This document shows, piece by piece, positions 23,742 through 33,136 of a stretch of 64,000 nucleotides of DNA. Below the pieces are notes generated by a model. The model searched no databases. It was not told where the DNA came from and worked only from the letters and a program-made list of their open reading frames with translations. The stretch comes from CAZUAQ01 sp964618455 (lineage in GTDB: Bacteria; Planctomycetota; Phycisphaerae; UBA1845; PWPN01), in the NCBI GenBank assembly GCA_964618455.1, contig CAZUAQ010000033.1, positions 1 to 64,000 on the forward strand, written 5' to 3'. The position numbers and the translations under genes were made by a program. Each line of letters opens with the position of its first letter. Position 1 is the first letter of the stretch.

Positions 23742-24803
23742 ATGTCCGTCACCCTTACGGAACTCGCGGATTTTATCTCGTCTCAAGGATTGCCCTGCGA
23801 TATCGACGGCGATGCCGACGCGTCCGTGACTTCCGTCGCGACGCTCGAGGAAGCACGTGAGGGTCAGCTCAGTTTCCTGTCGAATCCCAAGTACGAAAAG
23901 GGACTCCAGACGACCGGCGCCTCGGCGGTGCTCGTCCGGCCGGAGATCGAGGTCACGCGGGAGATCAATCTGCTGCGCACACGCGATCCCTACGCGGCCA
24001 TCACCGCCGCCATCGTGAAGATCCACGGGTATCGGCGTCATCCGGAGTGGGGCATCAGCCCGCGGGCCCACATTCACGAGTCCGCCACCATCGGCGATCG
24101 AGCCAACATCGCGCCCGGTGTGCACATCGAAGGGGACGTCGAGATCGGGGAAGATGCCACGATCTATCCCGGCGCGTACATTGCCCGCGGGTGCCGCATC
24201 GGCCGGCAGGTCACGCTCTATCCCAACGTGGTGATCTACGACGGGTGCCGCCTCGGCGACCGGGTCACGATTCACGCCGGCAGCATCATCGGCGAAGACG
24301 GGCTCGGCTACGCACCGGTGAACAAGAAATGGGTGAAGATTCCGCAGGTCGGCAACGCCATTCTGGGCGACGATGTGGAGATCGGCGCGAACTGCACCAT
24401 CGATCGCGCCACGCTGGGCAGCACTTTGATCGGGGCGGGGACCAAGTTCAGCAATCTTATCGCCATCGGACACGGCACGAAGGTCGACGAGGACTGCCTG
24501 TTCGTCGCACAGGTCGGGATCGCCGGTTCCGTGACGGTCGGCAAGCACGTGACCATTGCCGGGCAGGCCGGCGTGGTCGGACACATTCACATCGGAGATG
24601 ACGCCACCATCGCCGCCAAGGCGGGCGTCTCCAACTCCGTGGAGCCGAACACCACCGTCCTCGGCCAGCCGGCGGTGCCCATCAACGAGTGCAAGCGCCA
24701 GTTCGCGGTCATTCAGCGGCTCCCCGATCTGAAGAACGAAGTCAAACGACTCCGCCGCGAAGTCGAGACCCTCAAGCGACGCATCGATGGTACGGAACAG
24801 TGA
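23742..24803 (+). CDS. lpxD: UDP-3-O-(3-hydroxyacyl)glucosamine N-acyltransferase
   Basis: A 353-residue LpxD, catalysing the third step of lipid A synthesis. The N-terminal uridine-binding domain covers residues 1-100 (LSFLSNPKYEKGL). It is followed by a left-handed beta-helix of hexapeptide repeats. The active-site histidine is in LIAIGHGTKVDEDCLFVAQV near residue 245, and GEDGLGYA near residue 185 is conserved. The C-terminal helix holds a short coiled coil. It is followed by lpxI, so lipid A genes cluster here and the organism is likely to make lipopolysaccharide. Confidence 0.94.
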   Translation: MSVTLTELADFISSQGLPCDIDGDADASVTSVATLEEAREGQLSFLSNPKYEKGLQTTGASAVLVRPEIEVTREINLLRTRDPYAAITAAIVKIHGYRRHPEWGISPRAHIHESATIGDRANIAPGVHIEGDVEIGEDATIYPGAYIARGCRIGRQVTLYPNVVIYDGCRLGDRVTIHAGSIIGEDGLGYAPVNKKWVKIPQVGNAILGDDVEIGANCTIDRATLGSTLIGAGTKFSNLIAIGHGTKVDEDCLFVAQVGIAGSVTVGKHVTIAGQAGVVGHIHIGDDATIAAKAGVSNSVEPNTTVLGQPAVPINECKRQFAVIQRLPDLKNEVKRLRREVETLKRRIDGTEQ

Positions 24804-24861
24804 GCGGGCGACTGCGACGCGGCTCGATTCCTGATTCGCCGTAAATGAATCGTACTGGATC

Positions 24862-25752
24862 ATGACAGACTCCCTCGATCACGCCTTGGGCATCATCGCA
24901 GGAGCGGGACGGTTTCCGTTTCTTGTCGCCGAGGGCGCGCGCCGCGCCGGCCGTCCCGTGGTGATCGTCGGTCTGCGGGGTCTGGCTGATCCGTCTTTAC
25001 GCGACGTGGCCGATCGCTTCTACTGGTCGGGCATCGTGAGGCTGGGCGCCTGGATCCGCATTTTCCGCCGTTGGCGGGTGCGCGAAGCGATCATGGCGGG
25101 CTCGGTGCGCAAGTCGGAGATGTACGGTCGATTCCGCCTGATCCGGTACCTTCCGGATTGGACGAGCTTCCGGCTCTGGTTCTTCGAGGTGGCCGACCGC
25201 CGGAACGACACGATCCTGCGTGCGACCGCCGACAAACTCGCCTCCAAGGGAATCGTCTTGACCAACTCCGTCCACTACTGCTCCGAACACATGCCGGGCA
25301 CAGGCGTGCTGACGCAGCGCAAGCCCACGCCTCCGCAGCAGCGCGATATGGAATTCGGGTGGTCGATCGCCAAGGAGATGGGACGCCTGGACATCGGTCA
25401 GTCCATCGCCGTCAAGGAGCAGGAGGTCATCGCCGTGGAGGCGATCGAGGGCACCGACCGCATGATCGAGCGTGCCGGGGACCTTTGCCGCCAGGGCGGA
25501 TGGATGCTCATCAAGGTAGCCAAGCCGAACCAGGATCTCCGCTTCGACGTGCCGACTGTCGGTCCGGACACGATCGACAACCTGCATCGAAACGGGGCCC
25601 GCGCACTTGTGATCGAGGCCGACGCCACACTCGTCATCGATCGGGAAACGCTGGTCCGGCGCGCGGATGAACTCGGAATCGTTGTGATGGCGCACGCCGC
25701 CGAAGACTCCAAGCCGAACACCGGGACGACTCATGGCCAAACCGCTGAATGA
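24862..25752 (+). CDS. lpxI: UDP-2,3-diacylglucosamine diphosphatase, LpxI type
   Basis: A 296-residue LpxI, the functional substitute for LpxH, hydrolysing UDP-2,3-diacylglucosamine to lipid X and UMP. The start ALGIIAGAGRFPFLVAEGAR and a central AIMAGSVRKSEMY are conserved, and the C-terminal domain contains EGTDRMIERAGDLCRQGGWM, LIKVAKPNQDLRFDVPTVGP and ALVIEADATLVIDRE. No LpxH is seen in the window. It overlaps the fur-type gene by 20 bases. Confidence 0.92.
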   Translation: MTDSLDHALGIIAGAGRFPFLVAEGARRAGRPVVIVGLRGLADPSLRDVADRFYWSGIVRLGAWIRIFRRWRVREAIMAGSVRKSEMYGRFRLIRYLPDWTSFRLWFFEVADRRNDTILRATADKLASKGIVLTNSVHYCSEHMPGTGVLTQRKPTPPQQRDMEFGWSIAKEMGRLDIGQSIAVKEQEVIAVEAIEGTDRMIERAGDLCRQGGWMLIKVAKPNQDLRFDVPTVGPDTIDNLHRNGARALVIEADATLVIDRETLVRRADELGIVVMAHAAEDSKPNTGTTHGQTAE

Positions 25753-26239
25753 AGACGACATCCAGACCGCCGAAAACATCTTCCGCGAGTTTCTTCGTGA
25801 CCGCGGGTTGAAGTACACCCCGGAGCGGAAGAAACTGCTCCGCGCCGTGCTCAGCACCGAAGAACATTTCGAAGCCGAGCAGTTGCTGATTTCCATCCGC
25901 CAGCAGGGCACGCGTGTCGCCAAGGCCACCATCTACCGAACACTTCCGCTCCTGGTCCAGTGCGGGATCATCAAGCAGGTGCAGTTCGGTGATAACCTCG
26001 CGCGCTACGAACACACCTTCGGCGAGGATCCCCACGATCACATGGTCTGCCAGCGCTGCCGACGGATCATCGAGTTCGACAGCGGTGACGTGGTGCGTCT
26101 CCGGACGGTCCTGGCGGCCCGGCACAAGTTCCACAGCACCGGGCACCGCTTTCAGATTACCGGACTCTGTTGGGATTGCGTTCAAGCGTGCCCGGTCGGG
26201 CAGCGGCCGTTCGTCCCGGACGAGGATGAGGAATCCTGA
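25733..26239 (+). CDS. fur: Fur-family metal-dependent regulator
   Basis: A 168-residue Fur-family protein. The winged helix is about residues 10-80 (GLKYTPERKKLLRAVLSTEE, then RVAKATIYRTLPLLVQCGII). The regulatory metal site has DPHDHMVCQRC near residues 98-108, and the structural zinc site CWDCVQAC near residue 144. Iron sensing is the default but Zur or PerR roles cannot be excluded. It starts inside the end of lpxI. The acidic C-terminal end (PDEDEES) is ordinary for the family. Confidence 0.9.
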   Translation: MAKPLNEDDIQTAENIFREFLRDRGLKYTPERKKLLRAVLSTEEHFEAEQLLISIRQQGTRVAKATIYRTLPLLVQCGIIKQVQFGDNLARYEHTFGEDPHDHMVCQRCRRIIEFDSGDVVRLRTVLAARHKFHSTGHRFQITGLCWDCVQACPVGQRPFVPDEDEES

Positions 26240-26345
26240 TGGAAATAGTAACCGGGTGGGTCGTAAGTCAGCTATGCAAGACTCGGCAGGGTGACGTTTG
26301 GAACGCGCGGAGGCTTCCTGCCGACTTGCCTCGGGAAGTCACTGC

Positions 26346-26438
26346 TTAGCAGAGCGCCGCGTAGACCAGGATCGTCATTATGATGATCCTGAGCCGGTTC
26401 GAGATGTAACTGTCAATGCTGAGGGCCAACGTGGTCAC
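26346..26438 (-). CDS. Candidate 30-residue membrane micropeptide
   Basis: A GTG-started ORF of 30 codons with an AGGAG seven bases upstream (26446-26450). The product begins TTLALSIDSY and ends with a hydrophobic stretch IIIMTILVYAALC. The DNA coding the hydrophobic part contains CAGGATC/GATCCTG, a 7-bp inverted repeat. No homologue is recognised. The strong ribosome site is the main support; it could be chance. Confidence 0.35.
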   Translation of the reverse strand: MTTLALSIDSYISNRLRIIIMTILVYAALC

Positions 26439-26785
26439 GACTGAACTCCTTCGTGCTTGGAAACGTTGACTGCGTGTCTCCGTGGAGAAAATGGGCACGG
26501 ACCATTCCGGGAGTGAAACATGGCCCCGGCAGCGGACAACCGGGATTAAGCTCTTCCCAGGCAATGACTTACGTTGATCATTCCCGGACGTTAAAATAGG
26601 CATTCTGTGTGGAATGTGTGGCCTGATGCTCGACAGAGGCTTTGCCGGAGGCGTGGCGCAGTCCTCGGAGACTCATAACCATCTGTGAAGAATGGACTTA
26701 ATCCATTGATGCGGGCAATCCACACGGATGGCTGGGAGTCGCACCGCATGTGGGCCGGCAAATTCGCCGGAGGGGAGAGTTGGAC
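26439..26785. other. Intergenic region upstream of the ADP-ribosylglycohydrolase gene
   Basis: About 350 bases between the micropeptide candidate and the glycohydrolase gene. I see no other reading frame of merit and no RNA gene. TTGATC (26574) and TAAAAT (26592) are only 12 bases apart, too close for a normal promoter. The ribosome site GGAGGGGA lies at 26769-26776. Confidence 0.5.
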
Positions 26786-28102
26786 GTGAAATCGGTGTAT
26801 GGCGTGGATGAACTGATCGGGCTGTTCCGCGAAGAGGTCCTTCAGAAGGAACAGGAAGGCGCGAACGTCAAGGGCTGGCTGGGCCGGTTGCGGCAGGCGG
26901 GGAAGGACCCGGGCAAGATCGAAAAGCTCTACGACCGGCTGGCGAAGGTCGCACCGCCCGAGGCGGTCGAAGCGCGCGAGCCGAGCGACCTGGCGTCGAT
27001 CCGCAAACTTCGTCCGCGCGGCCCGCGCAAGCTCAAGTCGATCCCGTCCAAGGCCCGGCTGCGCGATCGTTTGCGCGGGGCGATGCTGGCGCGCTGTGCC
27101 GGGTGCCAGCTTGGCAAGCCGGTGGAAGGCTGGGGACGTGAGCGGATCGAGAAGTCGCTGCGGAAGGACCGGCGGTGGCCGCTGGATTTCTACTTCCGGG
27201 AATCGACCATCAAGATCGGCAAGCCGATCAACCCGAAGGCGGGCGTGGGTTGGTGCACGCTGGGCCACTTCGACTGCATGGAGCGCGACGACGACATCGA
27301 TTACACGATCCTCGGCGTGCACTACCTGCGCGAGTATGGCCGGAAGTTCACGACGCTGCACGTCGCCGACGCGTGGCGTGAGCGGCTCCCCTACCACATG
27401 ACCTACACCGCCGAGCGCATGGCGTACAAGAACCTCGTCAACGCTGTTCCGCTGGACCAGGTGGCGGTCTATCGGAATCCGTTTCGCGAGTGGATCGGGG
27501 CGCAGATTCGCGCGGACGGTTTCGGGTACTGCGCGGCGGGAATGCCGCAACTGGCGGCCGAGTTCGCGCATCGCGACGCCGCCCTCTCGCACGTGAAGAA
27601 CGGGATTTACGGAGAGATGCTCTTCGCCGCGATGATCGCCGCCGCGGCGGTGTGTGATGACCTCGACGAGGTAATCGATATCGGGATGTCGGAGATCCCC
27701 GCCGAGTGCCGGTTGGCGCATGCCGTTCGCGATGTGCGGCAATGGTGCAGTGAGAATCGGAATTGGGACGACACACTCGACGCCATCGCCGACGCGTTCG
27801 GGCATTACAACTGGGTGCACACGATCAACAACGCGGCGGTGGTCATCATGGCATTGAAGTACGGTAAGATGAACCTGGGCAGGACGATCTCGCTGGCGGT
27901 GATGGGCGGCTGGGACACGGACTGCAACGGGGCCACCGCCGGGTCGGTGCTGGGGGCGATGCTCGGCGCCGACGCCCTGCCGAAGAAGTGGATCAAACTG
28001 TTGAACAATCGCCTGCGTTCATTCGTCGTGGGTTATGACAACTGGGCGATCACGGACGTGGCGGACCTGGCACTGGAGATTCATGGGACGCTGCGGAAGT
28101 AG
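26786..28102 (+). CDS. ADP-ribosylglycohydrolase family protein
   Basis: A 438-residue protein. After about 95 residues of charged N-terminal extension comes the glycohydrolase fold: RLRGAMLARCAGCQLGKPVE, the magnesium-binding CMERDDDIDYTILGVHYL near residue 167, and the second metal site MGGWDTDCNGATAGSVLGA near residue 385. These aspartates are those used for ADP-ribose hydrolysis in the family. Many planctomycete members are uncharacterised and could act on other N-glycosidic bonds. GTG 26786 follows GGAGGGGA and is preferred over the in-frame GTG at 26750. Confidence 0.85.
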   Translation: MKSVYGVDELIGLFREEVLQKEQEGANVKGWLGRLRQAGKDPGKIEKLYDRLAKVAPPEAVEAREPSDLASIRKLRPRGPRKLKSIPSKARLRDRLRGAMLARCAGCQLGKPVEGWGRERIEKSLRKDRRWPLDFYFRESTIKIGKPINPKAGVGWCTLGHFDCMERDDDIDYTILGVHYLREYGRKFTTLHVADAWRERLPYHMTYTAERMAYKNLVNAVPLDQVAVYRNPFREWIGAQIRADGFGYCAAGMPQLAAEFAHRDAALSHVKNGIYGEMLFAAMIAAAAVCDDLDEVIDIGMSEIPAECRLAHAVRDVRQWCSENRNWDDTLDAIADAFGHYNWVHTINNAAVVIMALKYGKMNLGRTISLAVMGGWDTDCNGATAGSVLGAMLGADALPKKWIKLLNNRLRSFVVGYDNWAITDVADLALEIHGTLRK

Positions 28103-28156
28103 CGAGGCACGCGCGTTGCTGAGTCTCCACGGGGTATCACTCACGGGGAACTGCCA

Positions 28157-28804
28157 TTGGGTTGCTGTCGGATCAAGTCGAAGCTGACCGGGCGTTCGCG
28201 CGGCGCGATTCAGGACGCGATCCTGCGCGACGTGTACGAACTCGGCCCGCGAGCGGCGTTTCGCAACGTGCGGCATCGATTGCATGGCCGCGTGCTGGAA
28301 GTCGGTTGCGGGACGGGCGTGCTGTTCGAGGAGTATCCGGCCGAGACGGAGGTCTGCGCGATCGAGCCGGATGCGGATTTCCTACCTCTGGCGGCGACGA
28401 ACGCGCAAGCCGCGACCGCGAATATCTCCGTGGTTCGTGGCGACGCACAGTCGCTGCCTTTTGCCGATGCGTGTTTCGACGGCGTGGTGCTTCACCTGGT
28501 CATATGCAGTGTCAACGATCCGGAGAAAGGCCTGCGTGAAGTGATGCGCGTGCTGAGACACGGTGGCGTGATCTACGTGTACGAGCATGTGCTGGCGAAG
28601 TCGGTGGCGTTTCGCGCCTTACAGCACGTGACGTCTCCGCTGTGGACGTGGATGGCGGAGGGCTGCCGCTGGAACCGGGCGACGGACGTGCTGCTCCGCG
28701 CGTTGCCGGTTCGATGGGAACTCGATGAACGCATCGGCCTGAAGAAAGGCATCCTCCCGGCATTGCCGATCGCGCGTATGCTCGGTACGCGACAGTATGC
28801 CTGA
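28157..28804 (+). CDS. SAM-dependent methyltransferase, class I
   Basis: A 215-residue methyltransferase with motif I VLEVGCGTGVLFEEYP near residue 46, the acidic CAIEPDADF, DAQSLPFADACFDGVVLHLV near residue 95 and EVMRVLRHGGVIYVYEHV near residue 128. It most resembles small-molecule methyltransferases of the UbiE/METTL7 type. The start is probably TTG at 28157 with GGGGA upstream; no earlier ATG is in frame near it. It converges with the radical SAM gene with 3 bases between stops. Confidence 0.85.
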   Translation: MGCCRIKSKLTGRSRGAIQDAILRDVYELGPRAAFRNVRHRLHGRVLEVGCGTGVLFEEYPAETEVCAIEPDADFLPLAATNAQAATANISVVRGDAQSLPFADACFDGVVLHLVICSVNDPEKGLREVMRVLRHGGVIYVYEHVLAKSVAFRALQHVTSPLWTWMAEGCRWNRATDVLLRALPVRWELDERIGLKKGILPALPIARMLGTRQYA

Positions 28805-28807
28805 CCG

Positions 28808-29806
28808 TCACGCGTGGGCGACCACCCCGTCGCCGGGCACGTCTTCGCGGAGATACCCCAATTGCTTGCCCTGCCAGGTGTCGCGCTCGGCGAGGCGGCG
28901 ACGGATGTCGGCGATGATGCCGGGCTTGTCGAGGCACCATTGCGGGGCGATGAGGACGTCCGGCGGCGCGTCGGCGTGCATGCGCTGGACGACGATCGAC
29001 GGCGGAAGTCGCTCGAGCATATCGGCGACGAGGTCGACGTACCGCTCGCGTTCGAGCACGGCGATCTCCCCGCGAGCGAATTGGCCGGCCATGACCGTAC
29101 CCCGGTTGACGTGCAGCAGGTGCATCTTGATCCCGTCGACACCCAGTTCCGCCACGCGCGCGTGCGTCTCCCGCATCATGGCATCGTCTTCCCCCGGCAG
29201 GCCGAGAATCGTGTGGACGCAGAGCTTGAGCCCGCGTCCTTGGAGCAGGCGCACCGCCTCGACAAATTCCGCGTACGTGTGGCCGCGATTGATGCGTTCC
29301 AGCGTGGCATCGTGGCAACTCTGCAGGCCGAGTTCGACCCAGACCTCGCCGCGGGACGTGTACGACGCGACGAGATCGGCGACGTCGGCGTCGATGCAGT
29401 CCGGCCGCGTGCCGACCGCCATGCCGACCGTCTGGGGGTATCGCCAGACGACGTCGTAGAGTTCGCGAAGCCGGCCGATCGGGGCGTAGGTGTTCGTGTA
29501 GGCCTGGAAGTAGGCGATGACCTTGTCGGTGTGGCCGCGCCGCCGGGCGAAGGCGATGCCGCGGCGCATCTGTTCGTCGACGACGTGGGCGTCGAGCCGG
29601 GCGAAGGGGCTGAACCCCTCGTTGTTGCAGAAGGTGCACCCGCCACGGCCACGCGCGCCGTCGCGATTCGGGCATGTGAACCCCGCATGGATCGTGATTT
29701 TCCGCACCCGCCCGCCGAAAGCATGCCGCACGTAGCTGCTGAAGTTGTGGTACCGGGGGTGATCAACAGAGCTCAAAGCCATCGTCGCAAACCGCTCCTT
29801 CTGCAT
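28808..29806 (-). CDS. TIGR01212-type radical SAM protein (YhcC family)
   Basis: A 332-residue radical SAM enzyme. The cluster-binding cysteines are in FTCPNRDGARGRGGCTFCNN near residues 43-62. Also visible are AYFQAYTNTYAP, GTRPDCIDADVADLVASY, and ELGLQSCHDATLERINRGHT. YhcC-family members are widely conserved but their reaction is not firmly known. ATG 29806 or 29782 may be the start; GAGG and AAGGAG lie ahead of them respectively. Confidence 0.88.
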   Translation of the reverse strand: MQKERFATMALSSVDHPRYHNFSSYVRHAFGGRVRKITIHAGFTCPNRDGARGRGGCTFCNNEGFSPFARLDAHVVDEQMRRGIAFARRRGHTDKVIAYFQAYTNTYAPIGRLRELYDVVWRYPQTVGMAVGTRPDCIDADVADLVASYTSRGEVWVELGLQSCHDATLERINRGHTYAEFVEAVRLLQGRGLKLCVHTILGLPGEDDAMMRETHARVAELGVDGIKMHLLHVNRGTVMAGQFARGEIAVLERERYVDLVADMLERLPPSIVVQRMHADAPPDVLIAPQWCLDKPGIIADIRRRLAERDTWQGKQLGYLREDVPGDGVVAHA

Positions 29807-29989
29807 CGCGCCTCAGGAGCATAGCACGCGATGCACGAAGTATTATAGCCGCTGTTCAATATTATTGGACGGATATGCGGGCGGATCCTCTCTCGAGAGC
29901 TCTGTGTGACTTGCTTCATAGTGAGTAGTTGTGATGAACGGTCGGCCACTGGAGAAAGCGTGGCTTACGCGTGATGATCCAATCGGCCA

Positions 29990-31453
29990 TCACGCGCTCA
30001 GATACTCCAGCAGCGGGTCGACCTCGATGGTGGCGACGCCGGTGGCGGAGTCAGCCATGGCGTAGGGAATGATGAGCCGGCCTTCGTGGATCATGGCGCC
30101 GCAGGTGTAGACGACATTGGGGACGTAGCCGTCGCGTTCGTCGGCGGCCGGCGCGATGAGGGGCTCGGCGGTCTGGCCGATGATCTTCGACGGGTCGTGG
30201 AGGTCCAGCAGCGTCGCGCCGATGCAGTACTCGCGCATGGGGCCGACGCCGTGGGTCAGCAACAGCCACCCGCGGTCCGTCTCGATCGGCGAGCCGCAGT
30301 TGCCGATCTGCACGTACTCCCACGGGAAGGTGGGGACCTGCAGCCGCTGGCCGTCGTTCCAGAAGCGCACATTCTTGCTCCGCAGCAGGTAGAGGCTCTC
30401 ACCGTCCTGCCGGGCGATCATGACGTACCAGCCGTCGATGCGCCGGGGAAAGAGTGCCATGCCCTTGTTCTGCACGTAGCGCCCGCTCATCGTGGTGACG
30501 TGGATCTCGTGGAAGTCCGGCGTCTCCATGAGCTGCGGCAGGATGCGGAAACCGTTGAAGGCGGTGTAGGTGCCGTAGTACATGACCTGCCCGTCGTCAT
30601 CGGTGAAGCGCACGAGGCGCATGTCCTCGATGCCCTGACTCTCGTTCTCGGAGTGCGGGAAGATGACGATCTCGCAGGCGGGCATCAGCGGTGGAACCTC
30701 GAGCATGTAGTTCGAGCGGGCGAGCCAGCGGATGTTCTCGGCGGAGGGTTCCAGCAGTTCGGCGTTCTCGGCCTCCGCCTCGGCCTGTGCGATGGCGTGG
30801 TCGATGTCGGCGTAGGTGAAATGGTCGCCGAGCCCGTCGAGGATGAGACCGGCGGTGTCGTCATAAGCCCCCATCTCGATGAGCTTCAGGAAGAAAGACT
30901 CCTTCCGATGACGCTGGTCGGGCACGGGATCCAGCCCGCGCGCGAAGCCGTTGAGCGGGTCGAAGGTGATGCCGCCGTCGATGTCGATCATGCCGGAGCG
31001 GAAGACGATGGACGAGACGTGCCCCTCGCCGGTCGCGCGGAGGCTCATGAGAAACTGCACGCAGCCGGCGGGCATGTTCTCCTGAATCGGGTGCGGCACG
31101 ATCGACGGGTTGAACAGCGCCGCCGACTCGAAGGAGTATTCCTTGGTAAAGTACGCCCCGATGAGCAGCGCCCGGGTGATCGAGATCTCCGGCGGGTTCT
31201 CCAGGAAGGGCAGGACCTGATCGTAGTGCCGCCGGAAGACGGAGGTGAGGTCCTTGTGGCGGGCGTCGAAGCGCTTGAGCACGTCGGCCAGAATCGCCTC
31301 GACCCGGGACTCGTCCAGACTCATGACGCGCTCGACCACGCTTCGGACGCGCAGTTCGCCGCCGGGCATGAACATCCGCGTGATGACGCGCTGGTCGTTG
31401 GAGGTGAACTTCTGCGCGTGACGGATAACCGGGGGTGGTGATTTCGAGCCCAT
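29990..31453 (-). CDS. Glycoside hydrolase family 130 phosphorylase/hydrolase
   Basis: A 487-residue GH130-like five-bladed propeller enzyme. Family features are the SAALFNPSIVPHPIQENMPA region near residue 110, HVSSIVFRSGMID, GIEDMRLVRFTDDD carrying the catalytic aspartate, GYVPNVVYTCGAMIHEGRLI, and a YAMADSATGVATIEV ending. GH130 enzymes phosphorolyse or hydrolyse beta-mannosides. The roughly 100-residue N-terminal extension, including FMPGGELRVRSVVERVMSLD, is seen in larger GH130 subfamilies. No transporter or mannan hydrolase lies adjacent. It lies next to a sulfatase gene on the same strand. Confidence 0.88.
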   Translation of the reverse strand: MGSKSPPPVIRHAQKFTSNDQRVITRMFMPGGELRVRSVVERVMSLDESRVEAILADVLKRFDARHKDLTSVFRRHYDQVLPFLENPPEISITRALLIGAYFTKEYSFESAALFNPSIVPHPIQENMPAGCVQFLMSLRATGEGHVSSIVFRSGMIDIDGGITFDPLNGFARGLDPVPDQRHRKESFFLKLIEMGAYDDTAGLILDGLGDHFTYADIDHAIAQAEAEAENAELLEPSAENIRWLARSNYMLEVPPLMPACEIVIFPHSENESQGIEDMRLVRFTDDDGQVMYYGTYTAFNGFRILPQLMETPDFHEIHVTTMSGRYVQNKGMALFPRRIDGWYVMIARQDGESLYLLRSKNVRFWNDGQRLQVPTFPWEYVQIGNCGSPIETDRGWLLLTHGVGPMREYCIGATLLDLHDPSKIIGQTAEPLIAPAADERDGYVPNVVYTCGAMIHEGRLIIPYAMADSATGVATIEVDPLLEYLSA

Positions 31454-31590
31454 GACACTCTTTTATCGGCGGAAAACGGCGGTTTCGTGAGTCGTCCGCC
31501 CTGAATACCCGCGCATCCCACGTTCGGACTTGACGAATCACGTGATGACGAGCGCCGGGCGATATCGCGTGGGAACGAACCCGCCCGCGA

Positions 31591-32913
31591 TCACTTCGTC
31601 GGCCACTCCGGCGACTCGGTGCGCGACTGGGCCATGAGTTTTTTCATCGCCGCGACACGATCCGGGTGCTTGTCCGCCAGGTCGTTTTTCTCGCCGCGAT
31701 CCTTCTCGAGATCGTACAGTTCGACCGGCTTGCCGGCCTTGTTGTACAGCGCCTTCCATCGGCCCTGGCGCACCGCCTGGGTCATGCCGTTGCGCTCGTG
31801 AAATTCCCAATAGAGATAGTCATGATCCTGCTGCGGCCTGCCGAGGTAGGCGTTCAGCATCGAGATGCCGTCGATGTGCTCCGGCGGTTCGACCCCGGCC
31901 AGTTCCGCCGCCGTGGGCAGGAAGTCCCACATGGCGTGGACCTGATCGCTCACTGCTCCGGCCTTGATCTTGTCGGGCCAGCGGACGATGAGCGGGACGC
32001 GAATTCCGCCCTCGTAGAGATCGCGCTTGTAGCCGCGGAACGGGCCGGACGCCTTGAAGTGATTCGGGCTGGGGTCGTCGGGGCCGTTGTCACTCGTGAA
32101 AAACACGACGGTGTTGTCGGTCAGTCCGTTGCGGTCGAGCACGTCCATCATCCGGCCGATGTCGCGATCCATGCGCGTGATCATGGCGGCGCGGTTCTTC
32201 TGCTTGGGCTCCCATCCCGTGTCCTGGTACGGCGCGTCGCTGGGCACCTGGTACTTCGAATGGGGTATCGTGTAGGCCACGTAAAGGAAAAAGGGCTTGT
32301 CGCGGTTTCGCTCGATGAAGTTGATGCCTTCGAGCGTCATGTAGTCGTGTGAGTATTGCAGCTCTTTCCCGCCCTCGTTGCCGGGCAGGTTGACCTTGGA
32401 CTCGTTGAGCCACAGGTACGGCGGATAGTAGCTGTGGGCATTGCGCTGGTTGAGGTAGCCGAACCAGAAATCGAAGCCCTGGCGGTTGGGAATGCCTTCG
32501 GTGTCCGGCTCACCGAGGCCCCACTTGCCGACAATGCCCGTGGCGTAACCGGCCTTCTTGAGCACCTCCGCCACGGTGATCTCCTGCTTGCGCAGCGGGA
32601 TGCGCTGGCCGTTCGCGCCGCGATTGCCGCGCACCCAGGTGTGGCCCGTGTGCAGGCCGGTCATGAGCACGCTGCGCGTCGGGGCGCAGACGGTGCAGCC
32701 GGCGTAGTACTGCGTGAAGCGGGTGCCCTCGGTTGCCAGCCGGTCGATGCGCGGCGTCTTGATCTTCTCCTGGCCGTAGCAACCGACCTCACCGTAGCCG
32801 AGATCGTCGGCCATGATGTAGATGATGTTGGGCTTGTCGGCGGCGTGAAGCGCCGATGTCGCGAGTGCGATCACCAGCAGGCTGGTCCATCCGGAGGCTT
32901 TTCGTGCGATCAT
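31591..32913 (-). CDS. Secreted arylsulfatase, Cys-type
   Basis: A 440-residue sulfatase. A signal peptide (about residues 1-25, ending ALHA) precedes KPNIIYIMADDLGYGEVGCY, the N-terminal metal site. The formylglycine signature CAPTRSVLMTG near residue 77 has Cys at the modified position. FFTSDNGPDD is the second metal site near residue 280. It hydrolyses sulfate esters, probably from sulfated polysaccharides such as fucans, in the periplasm (inference). GGGAG seven bases upstream supports the ATG at 32913. Planctomycetes typically carry many such genes. Confidence 0.93.
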   Translation of the reverse strand: MIARKASGWTSLLVIALATSALHAADKPNIIYIMADDLGYGEVGCYGQEKIKTPRIDRLATEGTRFTQYYAGCTVCAPTRSVLMTGLHTGHTWVRGNRGANGQRIPLRKQEITVAEVLKKAGYATGIVGKWGLGEPDTEGIPNRQGFDFWFGYLNQRNAHSYYPPYLWLNESKVNLPGNEGGKELQYSHDYMTLEGINFIERNRDKPFFLYVAYTIPHSKYQVPSDAPYQDTGWEPKQKNRAAMITRMDRDIGRMMDVLDRNGLTDNTVVFFTSDNGPDDPSPNHFKASGPFRGYKRDLYEGGIRVPLIVRWPDKIKAGAVSDQVHAMWDFLPTAAELAGVEPPEHIDGISMLNAYLGRPQQDHDYLYWEFHERNGMTQAVRQGRWKALYNKAGKPVELYDLEKDRGEKNDLADKHPDRVAAMKKLMAQSRTESPEWPTK

Positions 32914-33136
32914 GGGTGCTCCCATCGTGTCGGGCTTTTTTCGTCATGGGACGTGGGGATCTTCATCCGTTCTGTGAGGGATAGGGTGTCGGATGGCCGG
33001 GGATTTGTCAAAACAGATGTAGACATTGAGCCCGTGACGTACACTTCGGGCGGCTGTGTCATTCTGGCCGTGCGGATGTGCATCGCTTACCATGAGCGCA
33101 GTACCCATCGACAACACACAAGAGGAGATTCCAGCC

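Noticed and set aside
26240..26345. A tRNA or small structured RNA between the fur-type gene and the micropeptide candidate
   Set aside because: Only weak short inverted repeats (for example ACTCGGCAGG against CCTGCCGACT) and no cloverleaf or acceptor CCA; not enough to call an RNA.
26574..26597. TTGATC/TAAAAT as a promoter for the ADP-ribosylglycohydrolase gene
   Set aside because: The spacer is only 12 bases, too short for a sigma-70 promoter.
30086..31441. A 451-codon plus-strand frame opposite the GH130 gene
   Set aside because: Same shadow effect; no start context and no domain.
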